Shown: in pieces, positions 36,627 through 44,575 of the stretch
Layout of the letters: each line of letters starts with the position of its first letter
How positions within the stretch are numbered: the stretch's first letter is position 1
Assembly: GCF_006517435.1 (NCBI RefSeq)
Contig: NZ_VHQG01000001.1
Location: 247,983 to 299,355, forward strand
Reading direction: 5' to 3'
Source: Schumannella soli
GTDB lineage: Bacteria; Actinomycetota; Actinomycetes; Actinomycetales; Microbacteriaceae
Length of the DNA: 51,373 bases
Translations under genes and position numbers: made by a program
The notes under the pieces: generated by a model
What the model saw: the letters and a program-made list of their open reading frames with translations, nothing else
Told to the model about the DNA's origin: nothing
Database searches by the model: none

Positions 36627-36724
36627 GGGGTGTCCTCCTCGGGAGCAGCGGCGGTGATGCCGGCGTGTCCGAGGGTGCGGACGACGCCGTCGCGGGTGGT
36701 GGTGGTGCGGGTGATGCGCGCACT

Positions 36725-36770
36725 ACTGTAACGCGCATTCGACCGTCGTCGTCAACTTGTGAACGCAACG
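36725..36770 (-). promoter_or_regulatory. Promoter of the sugar transporter operon with a ROK operator candidate
   Basis: The minus strand has TTGACG (-35, 36750-36755), an 18-19 bp spacer and TACAGT (-10, 36725-36730). The motif GTCAACTTGTGAACGCAACG (36751-36770, read on the plus strand) covers the -35 box. It recurs with one change at 38050-38069 before the ROK gene. Confidence 0.65.
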
Positions 36771-36823
36771 GTTCGGTCACGAAAGCCGTAACGGCATCCG
36801 CGGCCGCAGATCCGCCCTCGAGA

Positions 36824-38017
36824 TCAGACGAGCGCGAGCGCGTCGACGTGCCGCAGGGCGAGGGATGCGCCGCCCAGCGCCTCGGCGCGATCGCCGAGCG
36901 AGCCCATCGCGATCGTCGTCGAGTCGCCGACGCGCGGCACGGCATGTCGCGAGAACGATCGGGCGATCGGCTCGAGGAAGGGCTCGCCGATCGGGGCCAG
37001 GGGGCCGCCGATGAGGATCACCTCGGGATTGATCAGGTTGGCCATGTTGCCGAGGGCGGCGCCGATCGCCGAGCCGGCATCCTGCAGCACCCGCAGCGTG
37101 CCCGGGTCGCCCTCGACGGCCCGGCGCACGATGTCGGCCGTCCCGTGGTTGCCCGGCTGGCGGCGGTAGAGCAGCTCGAGCATGACGACCGTCGACGCGA
37201 CGGTCTCGAGACAGCCCCGGTTGCCGCAGTGGCACACGGCGCCCTGCTCGTTGATGGTCGTGTGCCCGATCTCGCCGGTGACGCCGATGTTGCCGTAATA
37301 GGGCTTGCCGTTGATGATCAGCCCCGAGCCGATGCCCGAGCCGATCTTGACGAACATGAGGTTCTCGACCTCGCTGTAGGCGCCCCACGTCACCTCGGCG
37401 AGCGCCCCGAGATTGGCGTCGTTGTCGAGCAGCACGGGCAGGTCGAGCTGCTCGCTGAGGTCGTCGGCCGTGACGCCGATCCACTCGGGCAGGATCGTGC
37501 CCTGCACGACGGTTCCGCTGCGGCGGTCGATCGGCCCCGGCATGCCGAGGCCCGCGGCCAGCACGGCCGAACGGCGCACGCCGCGCTCGGCCATGAGCTC
37601 GTCGAGCACGTCGCGCACGGCGCGCACGCCCTCGAGGGCGGGATAGCCGCGGGGCAGCTCGATCGCCCGCTCGGCGACGACCTCGTAGCCGGGGGTGACG
37701 AGCACGATCCGCGCGTGGCGGCGGCCGAAGTCGAGGCCGACGACGAGGCGCCCGTCATCCGAGAGGCGCACCGAGGTCGCGCGACGGCCGGAGCTCGTGG
37801 TCGTGTCGGTGCTCACGGCGCCCTCGTCGGCGAGCAGGCGCACGATGTTCGAGATCGTCGCGGCGCTCAAGCCGGTGCGACGCGACAGCTCGGCCTGCGT
37901 CAGCGGCCCGGCCTCGCGCAGGGCGTCGACGATGCGCTGCCGATTCCGGCCGCGCAAGGCGCTCTGTGACCCGGGACGCGGGCGTCGCTCTGCCTCAGAG
38001 AGCCCCGTCGTCCTCAT
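36824..38017 (-). CDS. ROK family transcriptional regulator (sugar-operon repressor)
   Basis: A 397-residue regulator of the XylR/NagC type. It has an N-terminal winged helix (residues about 20-75, NRQRIVDALREAGPLTQAELSRRTGLSAATISNIVRLLADEGAV) and a ROK sugar-kinase-like domain. The zinc motif CHCGNRGCLE and the phosphate-loop-like VVGLDFGRRHARIVL are visible. The kinase catalytic aspartate context DNDANLGALAE is present, so weak kinase function cannot be excluded. It lies directly upstream of the monosaccharide transporter operon and on the same strand. A shared motif in both promoters supports control of the transporter and of itself. The mRNA is probably leaderless. Confidence 0.92.
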   Translation of the reverse strand: MRTTGLSEAERRPRPGSQSALRGRNRQRIVDALREAGPLTQAELSRRTGLSAATISNIVRLLADEGAVSTDTTTSSGRRATSVRLSDDGRLVVGLDFGRRHARIVLVTPGYEVVAERAIELPRGYPALEGVRAVRDVLDELMAERGVRRSAVLAAGLGMPGPIDRRSGTVVQGTILPEWIGVTADDLSEQLDLPVLLDNDANLGALAEVTWGAYSEVENLMFVKIGSGIGSGLIINGKPYYGNIGVTGEIGHTTINEQGAVCHCGNRGCLETVASTVVMLELLYRRQPGNHGTADIVRRAVEGDPGTLRVLQDAGSAIGAALGNMANLINPEVILIGGPLAPIGEPFLEPIARSFSRHAVPRVGDSTTIAMGSLGDRAEALGGASLALRHVDALALV

Positions 38018-38024
38018 GGCGTTC

Positions 38025-38069
38025 AGAGTGCCCCACCTGTCGTCTTGTCGTCAACTCGTGAACGCAACG
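38025..38069 (-). promoter_or_regulatory. Promoter of the ROK gene with operator candidate
   Basis: The minus strand has TTGACG (-35, 38049-38054), an 18-bp spacer and CACTCT (-10, 38025-38030), 7 nt before ATG 38017. GTCAACTCGTGAACGCAACG (38050-38069) overlaps the -35 box and differs at one base from the copy before mmsA, which suggests autorepression. Confidence 0.65.
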
Positions 38070-38127
38070 ATCGCATAACCACCGACGCCCGCGCCGACTC
38101 GCGCACTCGGATCGCGCAGCGGGGCAT

Positions 38128-38162
38128 CAGCGCCGCGACGATCCGGAACCGCCGCGGCGCTG
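38128..38162 (-). terminator. Terminator after metB
   Basis: CAGCGCCGCG (38128-38137) pairs with CGCGGCGCTG (38153-38162) over a 15-nt loop, 11 nt beyond the stop codon of the minus-strand gene. Confidence 0.6.
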
Positions 38163-38172
38163 ACGAGGAGGA

Positions 38173-39339
38173 TCAGATGCGGTCGAGAGCGCCCAGCAGG
38201 TCGGCGGCGAGGTCGTCGATGTTCTCCAGCCCCACCGACAGACGCACGATGTTCTCGGGCACCTCGAGCGCCGTGCCCTTGACCGAGGCGTGCGTCATCT
38301 CCGTCGGGTAGCCGATGAGCGATTCGACGCCGCCGAGCGACTCCGCGAGCTGGAACAGCCCCGTCGACTCCGCCAGCGTGCGCGCCGCGGCGCCGCCGCC
38401 GCTCAGCGCGAGCGAGATCATGCCGCCGAAGCTGCGCATCTGCTTCGCCGCGATGTCATGGCCGGGGTGCTCCGGCAGCCCCGGATAGTAGACGCGGTCG
38501 ATCTTCGCGTGGCCGACAAGACGCTCGGCCAGGGTCTGCGCGTTGCTCGAGTGGCGATCCATGCGCACCGGCAGGGTCTTGATGCCGCGCATCGTCAGCC
38601 AGGCGTCGAAGGGCGACGACACCGCGCCCACGCCGAACTGGATGAAGCCGACCTTCTCGGCCAGTTCCCGATCCTTGAGGATGACGGCGCCGCCGAGCAG
38701 GTCGCTGTGGCCGCCGAGGTACTTCGTGGTCGAGTGCACGACCACATCGGCGCCGAGGGACAGCGGCTGCTGCAGGTATGGCGAGGCGAAGGTGTTGTCG
38801 ACGACGACGATCGCGCCGGCCTCCCGGCCGATCGCCGCGAGGCCCTCGATGTCGGTCACCTTCATGAGCGGGTTGCTCGGGGTCTCGACCCAGAGCACGC
38901 GCGTCTGGCCGGCCTTCACGGCGGCGCGCACCGCATCCAGGTCGCCCATCTCGACGGTGTCGAGGTGCGCGCCCCACGGCACGAACACCCGATTCACGAG
39001 ACGGTGGGTGCCGCCGTAGACGTCGTTGCCCATGACCACGTGGTCGCCCGGCTTCAGCACGGCGCGCAGCAGGGCGTCCTCGGCGGCGAGTCCCGAGGCG
39101 AAGCTGTAGGCGACCTCGCCGCCCTCGAGCGACGCCAGCAGCTCCTGCAGGTGGTCGCGGGTCGGGTTGCCGCCGCGCGCGTACTCGTAGCCGCCGCGGA
39201 AGCCGCCGATGCCGTCCTGCACGAAGGTCGAGCTGAAGTGCACAGGCGGGTTGACCGCGCCCGTCGCCGGGTCGAAGCCCTGGCCGGCGTGGATGGCGCG
39301 GGTCTCGAGGGCGGAGTCGGGCGTGAGGAAGTCGGACAT
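38173..39339 (-). CDS. metB: Cystathionine gamma-synthase / gamma-lyase family PLP enzyme
   Basis: A 388-residue fold-type I PLP enzyme of transsulfuration. Family motifs are intact: ETRAIHAGQGFDPATGAVNPPV, SFASGLAAEDALLRAVLKPGDHVVMGNDVYGGTHRL, ETPSNPLMKVTDI, and the cofactor lysine in HSTTKYLGGHSDLLGG. Sequence alone cannot cleanly separate synthase (homoserine ester plus cysteine) from lyase (cystathionine to cysteine) activity. Its position 58 nt behind the cystathionine beta-synthase gene, on the same strand, would fit reverse transsulfuration equally well. The start has a GGAG ribosome-binding site. Confidence 0.92.
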   Translation of the reverse strand: MSDFLTPDSALETRAIHAGQGFDPATGAVNPPVHFSSTFVQDGIGGFRGGYEYARGGNPTRDHLQELLASLEGGEVAYSFASGLAAEDALLRAVLKPGDHVVMGNDVYGGTHRLVNRVFVPWGAHLDTVEMGDLDAVRAAVKAGQTRVLWVETPSNPLMKVTDIEGLAAIGREAGAIVVVDNTFASPYLQQPLSLGADVVVHSTTKYLGGHSDLLGGAVILKDRELAEKVGFIQFGVGAVSSPFDAWLTMRGIKTLPVRMDRHSSNAQTLAERLVGHAKIDRVYYPGLPEHPGHDIAAKQMRSFGGMISLALSGGGAAARTLAESTGLFQLAESLGGVESLIGYPTEMTHASVKGTALEVPENIVRLSVGLENIDDLAADLLGALDRI

Positions 39340-39397
39340 GGTGCTCCGGTGGTGTCGGTCGGGTCGGACGAGGAGTTCGGCGAGCTCGGCGCGCCGC

Positions 39398-40759
39398 TCA
39401 GGCGTCGCGGAAGTCGAGCAGGTCGGCGCGGGTCAGCACCGTGACGGGCAGGCCCTCGTCGAGCACGAGCAGCGCATCCGTCTCGCGGAGCGCCGCCGTC
39501 GCCGTCTCGACCGGCTGGCTCAATCCCACCGAACGGAGGGCGGGGCCGGTGAATTCCCGGATCGGGGTATCGAGCCCGGCGCCGTCGGCGAGTGCGGCGA
39601 TGATGTGCCGCTCGTCGATCGAGCCGACGATCTCGCCCAGCACGAGCGGCGGCTCGGCCGTGATGACCGGCATCGTCGAGACGCCGAACTCGCGCAGGAT
39701 CTGCACGGCCGCGCCGAGCGTGTCGTCGGGGTGCACGTGCACGAAAGCGGGGATCGCGTCGCCCTTGCGCGCGACGACCTCGCCGACCGTGGGACCCGGC
39801 TGGGCGGGCAGGAAGCCGTGGCTGCCCATCCAGTCGTCGCTGAAGATCTTCGCCAGGTAGCCGCGGCCGCCGTCGGGCAGCAGGATCACGACCGTGTCGT
39901 CGGGACCGAGGCGGCGCGCGAGCTTGAGCCCGGAGGCGACGGCGAGGCCGCTCGAGCCGCCGACCAGCAGTCCCTCCTCGCGGGCGAGGCGGCGCGTGTA
40001 GTCGAAGCTCTCGGCGTCGGAGGAGGCGATGATCTCGTCGACGACGCTGCCGTCGTAGGCGGTCGGCCAGAAGTCCTCGCCGACGCCCTCGACCAGGTAG
40101 GGCCGCCCGGTTCCGCCCGAGTAGACCGAGCCCTCGGGGTCGGCGCCGACGATCTGCACGCGGCCGTCGCTGACCTCCTTGAGGTAGCGGCCGACGCCGC
40201 TGATCGTGCCGCCGGTGCCGACGCCGGCCACGAAGTGCGTGACCTTCTGGTCGGTGTCGCGCCAGATCTCGGGGCCGGTGGTCTCGTAGTGGCTGAGCGG
40301 ACCGTTCGGGTTCGAGTACTGGTCGGGCTTGAACGCGCCCGGGATCTCGCGGGCGAGCCGGTCGCTCACGTTGTAGTACGAGCGGGGGTCTTCGGGCGCG
40401 ACCGCGGTCGGGCAGACGACGACCTCGGCGCCGTAAGCCTGCAGGGTCGCGCGCTTGTCGGCGCTCACCTTGTCGGGGCAGACGAAGACGCAGCGATAGC
40501 CGCGCTGCTGCGCGACCAGCGCGAGGCCGATCCCGGTGTTGCCGCTCGTGGGCTCGACGATCGTGCCGCCGGGCTTCAGCCGCCCCTCGCGCTCGGCCGC
40601 GTCGATGATGCGCACGGCGATGCGATCCTTCGACGAGCCGCCGGGGTTCACGTACTCGACCTTGACGAGCACGGTGGCCTGGATGCCGTCGGTGACGCTG
40701 TTGAGCTTCACGAGCGGGGTGTTGCCGACGAGGTCGAGCACGGACTCCGCGTATGCCAT
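39398..40759 (-). CDS. cbs: Cystathionine beta-synthase
   Basis: It condenses serine (or an activated derivative) with homocysteine to form cystathionine. The 453-residue protein has the fold-type II PLP domain (LVGNTPLVKLN, the cofactor lysine in GGSSKDRIAVR, EPTSGNTGIGLA, GVGTGGTISGVGRYLKE). A C-terminal pair of CBS motifs (about 345-450) gives the full beta-synthase layout rather than a cysteine synthase. The start is ATG 40759 (MAYAESVLDLVGNTP), preceded at 6 nt by TACCCT, so the mRNA is probably leaderless. It forms a likely operon with metB. Confidence 0.93.
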   Translation of the reverse strand: MAYAESVLDLVGNTPLVKLNSVTDGIQATVLVKVEYVNPGGSSKDRIAVRIIDAAEREGRLKPGGTIVEPTSGNTGIGLALVAQQRGYRCVFVCPDKVSADKRATLQAYGAEVVVCPTAVAPEDPRSYYNVSDRLAREIPGAFKPDQYSNPNGPLSHYETTGPEIWRDTDQKVTHFVAGVGTGGTISGVGRYLKEVSDGRVQIVGADPEGSVYSGGTGRPYLVEGVGEDFWPTAYDGSVVDEIIASSDAESFDYTRRLAREEGLLVGGSSGLAVASGLKLARRLGPDDTVVILLPDGGRGYLAKIFSDDWMGSHGFLPAQPGPTVGEVVARKGDAIPAFVHVHPDDTLGAAVQILREFGVSTMPVITAEPPLVLGEIVGSIDERHIIAALADGAGLDTPIREFTGPALRSVGLSQPVETATAALRETDALLVLDEGLPVTVLTRADLLDFRDA

Positions 40760-40765
40760 GGTCCG

Positions 40766-40794
40766 AGGGTACCGGCGCGATCCGGGGCTGTTAC
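40766..40794 (-). promoter_or_regulatory. Promoter of cbs (leaderless)
   Basis: The minus strand has GTAACA (-35, 40789-40794), a 17-bp spacer and TACCCT (-10, 40766-40771), 6 nt before ATG 40759. Confidence 0.55.
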
Positions 40795-40938
40795 GTCGCG
40801 GGGTTCCGGATCCACGCGGGCGCGGCCCGTCCGTGCGCGAAATGGGCGCGGGAGCGGGCGAGTTGCCAGGTTGGTGAGGACAATGTCTATGTCTTCGCAT
40901 ACATCGCGCTCAGCCAGCGCATCCGCCCGAGGAGAATC

Positions 40939-41628
40939 ATGCCCCGCGACGAATCCGCGCCGAGCGCCGACAACGGCACGCCGACGACGAAGCAGGCCCG
41001 CGCCGCCCAGCGCGCCGAGAAGGTCGCGGCCTTCAAGAAGAAGGAAGCCGCGCGCAAGCGCAACCGCCGTCTCGCGATCGGCGGCGGCATCACGGTCGCC
41101 GTCGCCGCGATCGTCGCCGTGACCCTCGCGATCGTGCTGCCGCTGAGCGGCAGCGGGAGCGGAGCGGCCTCGGGGCCGGTCAAGCTGAACACGGTGCAGA
41201 CCTGGGAGGGCCTGTCGTCGCAGCACACCGCGAAGAAGGTCGACTACCGGATGTCACCGCCCGCGGGCGGACCGCACAACGCCACCTGGCTCAACTGCGG
41301 CATCTACGACCAGCCCGTGCCCAACGAGAACGCGGTGCACGACCTCGAGCACGGCGCGCTCTGGTTCACCTACGACCCCGACAGGATCTCGGGAGCGAAG
41401 CTCGAGGCGCTGAAGAAGATCGTGCCCGACGTCTACGCGACGCTCTCGCCGTACCCGGGCCTCGACGCCCCGATGGCCGTCTCCGCCTGGGGTGCGCAGA
41501 TCAAGTTCTCGAACCCCGAGAACGCGAAGGTGCAGAAGTTCATCACCGACTACTACCGCTCCCCCAACGCCCCCGAGCCGGGCGCCCCGTGCACCGGCGG
41601 GCTCGACGCTCCCGGCAAGGTGAGCTGA
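40939..41628 (+). CDS. DUF3105 membrane-anchored protein
   Basis: A 229-residue protein with a charged cytoplasmic N-terminus (AQRAEKVAAFKKKEAARKRNRR), one membrane helix (about residues 45-67) and an extracellular DUF3105 domain. Conserved features include PPAGGPHNATWLNCGIYDQPVPNENAVHDLEHGALWFTY, with His/Cys residues that could bind metal, and a second Cys near the end (GAPCTGG). The family role is unknown. The ATG is preceded by GAGGAGA. It sits directly upstream of a DUF305 gene; this pairing is frequent and hints at a shared extracytoplasmic, possibly metal-related, role. Confidence 0.9.
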   Translation: MPRDESAPSADNGTPTTKQARAAQRAEKVAAFKKKEAARKRNRRLAIGGGITVAVAAIVAVTLAIVLPLSGSGSGAASGPVKLNTVQTWEGLSSQHTAKKVDYRMSPPAGGPHNATWLNCGIYDQPVPNENAVHDLEHGALWFTYDPDRISGAKLEALKKIVPDVYATLSPYPGLDAPMAVSAWGAQIKFSNPENAKVQKFITDYYRSPNAPEPGAPCTGGLDAPGKVS

Positions 41629-41703
41629 CCGCATCCGCGTCGTGCCATCCGCTCTCGGACGGTCATCGACAGCACGACACGACGACAGTGGGAGCATGAC
41701 CCG

Positions 41704-42378
41704 GTGAGAAGCGCCGCGAAGGACCCGTCGACCCCGAGCCGCCGGCCGAGCCGCCCCTGGTGGATCGTCGCCGCTGCCGTCGCGCTGCTGCTGTTCACCT
41801 CGGGCCTGCTGCTCGGCCGCGTCGGCGCCGCTCCGGCTACGCCGACGACCGAGAGCGCGGCCGCCGGGTTCCTGCGCGACATGCAGGTGCATCACGCCCA
41901 GGCCGTGCAGATGTCGCTGCTGGTGCGCGACCGCAGCACCGATGAGGCCGTGCGGCTGATCGCCTACGACATCGCGATCGGACAGGGCGGGCAGGCCGGC
42001 CAGATGTACGGCCTGCTCGACGCCTGGGACCTGCCTCAGGCATCCAGCCAGCCACGGATGACCTGGATGAGCTACCCGACCATCGACGGCAGCGACGGCG
42101 GTCACGGCCACGCCGTCTCGGGTCAGAAGGCGGGAGGCCCGATGCCCGGCATGGCGACCGCGAAGCAGATCGCCGCGCTGACGGCGGCGAAGGGCGAGGC
42201 CGCCGACAAGCTCTTCCTCACGCTCATGATCGCCCACCATCAGGGCGGCCTCGAGATGGCCGAGGCGATCCTGCACCGCACCGATCAGAAGCAGGTCGTG
42301 GCGATGGCGACGCAGATCGAGGCCTCGCAGAAGGCCGAGATCACGACGATGCAGGAGATGCTCGAGAAGCTCGGCTGA
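41704..42378 (+). CDS. DUF305 domain protein
   Basis: A 224-residue exported protein with an N-terminal signal anchor (residues about 20-42) and a DUF305 domain. The two signature His-rich repeats are present: DMQVHHAQAVQMS near residue 60 and MIAHHQGGLEMAEAIL near 175. A Met/His-rich segment near 130-150 (GHGHAVSGQKAGGPMPGMA) separates them. The ferritin-like histidine pattern suggests metal binding, and copper has been proposed for relatives, but no substrate is proven. The GTG start was chosen because the overlapping ATG at 41697 is closed by a stop within three codons; GGGAG lies 11 nt upstream. Confidence 0.9.
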   Translation: MRSAAKDPSTPSRRPSRPWWIVAAAVALLLFTSGLLLGRVGAAPATPTTESAAAGFLRDMQVHHAQAVQMSLLVRDRSTDEAVRLIAYDIAIGQGGQAGQMYGLLDAWDLPQASSQPRMTWMSYPTIDGSDGGHGHAVSGQKAGGPMPGMATAKQIAALTAAKGEAADKLFLTLMIAHHQGGLEMAEAILHRTDQKQVVAMATQIEASQKAEITTMQEMLEKLG

Positions 42379-42380
42379 GC

Positions 42381-44264
42381 TCAGTCAGCCCGCGGGCTCG
42401 AGCCGGCGGCCGCGAGCTGCTCGGCGAACAGCTGCGCGTAGACGCCGCCCGCGGCGAGCAGCTCGGGATGCGTGCCCTGCTCGACGATGCGTCCGCCGTC
42501 GACCACGAAGATGACGTCGGCGCCGACGACCGTCGACAGCCGGTGCGCGATCGCGATCGTCGTGCGGCCCCGGGCGGCCGCGTCGATCGCGTTCTGCACG
42601 ATGCGCTCGCTGACCGTGTCGAGCGCGCTCGTCGCCTCGTCGAGCACCAGCACCGCCGGATCCTTCAGCAGCACGCGGGCGATCGCGATGCGCTGCTTCT
42701 CGCCGCCGCTGAGCCGGTACCCGCGCTCTCCGACGACCGTGTCGTAGCCGTCGGGGAACGAGGCGATGGTGGCGTGGATGTTCGCGGCGCGCGCCGCCCG
42801 CTCGAGCTCCTCGTCGCTCGCGTCCGGCTTCGCGTACCGCAGGTTCTCGGCGATCGTCGCGTGGAACAGGTAGGTCTCCTGGCTGACGAGCCCGATCGAC
42901 TCGGCGAGCGAGCTCAGCCGCAGCTCGCGCACGTCGTCGCCGGCGAACAGCACGCGGCCCCCGGTCGCGTCGTGCATGCGCGGCACGAGATACGACACCG
43001 TCGTCTTGCCGGCGCCCGAGGGCCCGACGAAGGCCGCGTACTGCCCGGGCTCGACGGAGAAGCTCACGCCGCGCAGCGTCGCCGGACTCTCGGCCGGCGC
43101 ATCCGGGTAGCGGAACACCACCCCGTCGAAGGCGATCCGCCCGAGCTTCGTCGTATCGACGGCGCGGGCGTCGGGCCGTTCGGTGATCGCCGGCGTCAGG
43201 TCGAGGTACTCGAAGATGCGGGCGAACAGCGCCTGCGAGGTCTGCAGGTCGAGGGCGACCCGCAGCAGGCCCATGAGCGGCCACATGAGGCGCGCCTGCA
43301 CGGTCGTGAACGCGACGACGGTGCCCGCCGTGACATCCACCCGATCGAGGATGAGCCAGGCGGCGACGAGGTAGACGATGGCCGGGATGATCGACAGGAA
43401 GATGTTGACCAGCGCGAAGAACCACTGGCCGCTCATCGCCTGGCGCACCTGCAGCCGGATCTGGTTCTCGTTCTCGTTCGTGTAGCGCGCGATCTCGGCG
43501 TTCTGCCGGGCGAAGCTCTTGGTCAGCAGGATGCCCGAGACGCTCAGCGCCTCCTGCGTGATCGCGGTCATCTCCGACAGCGACTCCTGCGTCTGCGTCG
43601 CGATGCGGGCGCGCACCTGGCCGACACGGCGCTGGGCGATCACGAGCACGGGCAGCAGCACGACCGCGACGATCGTCATCTGCCAGCTCAGCACGAGCAT
43701 CGAGACGAGCGCGGCGATGACCGTGACCGTGTTGCCGATCACGCTCTGCACGGTGTTGCTGAGCACCCCGGCGACGCCGCCGACGTCGTTCTGCAGGCGC
43801 GACTGGATGATGCCCGTCTTGGTGCGGGTGAAGAAGCCGAGCTCCATCGCCTCGAGGTGCGAGAAGAGCCGGATGCGCAGTCGGCCCATCACGCTGTTGC
43901 CGACCCGGGCGGTGAGCCAGGTCTGCCAGACGCCGAGCGCGGCGGAGGCGACCCAGAGCAGCACCATCCCGAGCACGAGCTCGAGCAGCACCGGCACGTC
44001 GGGGCGGCCGCCGGCCGGGAAGAGCCCGCGATCGAAGGCCTGCTGGGTGAGCAGCGGCGGCAGCACGCTGAGTCCGGCGCCGATCAGCACGAGCACGACG
44101 ATCGTGCCGAGGGCGCGGCGGTGCGGCTGGAACAGCTCGGCGATGCGGCCGATCAGGTGGGGGATGCGCGGGGCCTCGGCGTTGGCGGCGCGCTGCGCTG
44201 CGGCGTCGCTCGACGAGATCCGGCCGCCGCGGCCTCCGCCGCCTCCACCTCCGCGCATGCTCAC
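42381..44264 (-). CDS. ABC transporter, fused permease and ATP-binding protein (exporter type)
   Basis: A 627-residue half-transporter that probably works as a homodimer to export a lipid, drug or peptide. The N-terminus carries a Gly-rich tail (MSMRGGGGGGGRGGR). It is followed by six membrane helices (residues about 50-330) and the nucleotide-binding domain (Walker A GPSGAGKTT near 420, signature LSGGEKQRIAIARVLL, Walker B VLVLDEATSALD, H-loop AHRLST). The substrate cannot be predicted. GTG 44264 is supported by TAGGCT 6 nt upstream; an ATG two codons in is the alternative. Its stop codon lies 2 nt from that of the convergent DUF305 gene. Confidence 0.92.
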   Translation of the reverse strand: MSMRGGGGGGGRGGRISSSDAAAQRAANAEAPRIPHLIGRIAELFQPHRRALGTIVVLVLIGAGLSVLPPLLTQQAFDRGLFPAGGRPDVPVLLELVLGMVLLWVASAALGVWQTWLTARVGNSVMGRLRIRLFSHLEAMELGFFTRTKTGIIQSRLQNDVGGVAGVLSNTVQSVIGNTVTVIAALVSMLVLSWQMTIVAVVLLPVLVIAQRRVGQVRARIATQTQESLSEMTAITQEALSVSGILLTKSFARQNAEIARYTNENENQIRLQVRQAMSGQWFFALVNIFLSIIPAIVYLVAAWLILDRVDVTAGTVVAFTTVQARLMWPLMGLLRVALDLQTSQALFARIFEYLDLTPAITERPDARAVDTTKLGRIAFDGVVFRYPDAPAESPATLRGVSFSVEPGQYAAFVGPSGAGKTTVSYLVPRMHDATGGRVLFAGDDVRELRLSSLAESIGLVSQETYLFHATIAENLRYAKPDASDEELERAARAANIHATIASFPDGYDTVVGERGYRLSGGEKQRIAIARVLLKDPAVLVLDEATSALDTVSERIVQNAIDAAARGRTTIAIAHRLSTVVGADVIFVVDGGRIVEQGTHPELLAAGGVYAQLFAEQLAAAGSSPRAD

Positions 44265-44270
44265 GCGCCG

Positions 44271-44276
44271 AGCCTA
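44271..44276 (-). promoter_or_regulatory. -10 box of the ABC exporter gene (leaderless)
   Basis: TAGGCT on the minus strand ends 6 nt before GTG 44264. No good -35 box is visible. Confidence 0.45.
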
Positions 44277-44410
44277 GAACCCGCCGCCGACCCCGCGCGG
44301 GGTCGTGCGCCCCGGGCGGACGCGCATCCCGCTTCCGCCCCGCGTGCCCTGCACGCGGGAGACCGGAGGCCCCGACCGCGCTGTCGCCCCCGTGCGCGCG
44401 CATGAACGAC

Positions 44411-44464
44411 GAAAGACCGGGGGCCGGGCGCCCTCCGCGGCACCCGACCTCCGGTCGTCTTCTC
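44411..44464 (-). terminator. Second hairpin behind the LASTG surface-protein gene
   Basis: AAGACCGG pairs with CCGGTCgTCTT around a G/C-rich imperfect inner stem (CCGGG/CCCGA region). It lies about 110 nt beyond the stop codon and would back up the nearer hairpin. Confidence 0.45.
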
Positions 44465-44479
44465 ATTCGACGGGGAGCA

Positions 44480-44508
44480 CCGGGAGCGTGAACGGGTCAC
44501 GCTCCCGG
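44480..44508 (-). terminator. Terminator behind the LASTG surface-protein gene
   Basis: CCGGGAGCGTGA pairs exactly with TCACGCTCCCGG over a 5-nt loop, 68 nt beyond the stop codon. The interval 44277-44575 holds only this and the hairpin at 44411-44464. Confidence 0.7.
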
Positions 44509-44575
44509 CCAGCTGATCGTCCCCGTCAGCTGCGGATCCGGGCCTCTCGTCCCATCAGCCCGGATCCGGGTCTCA

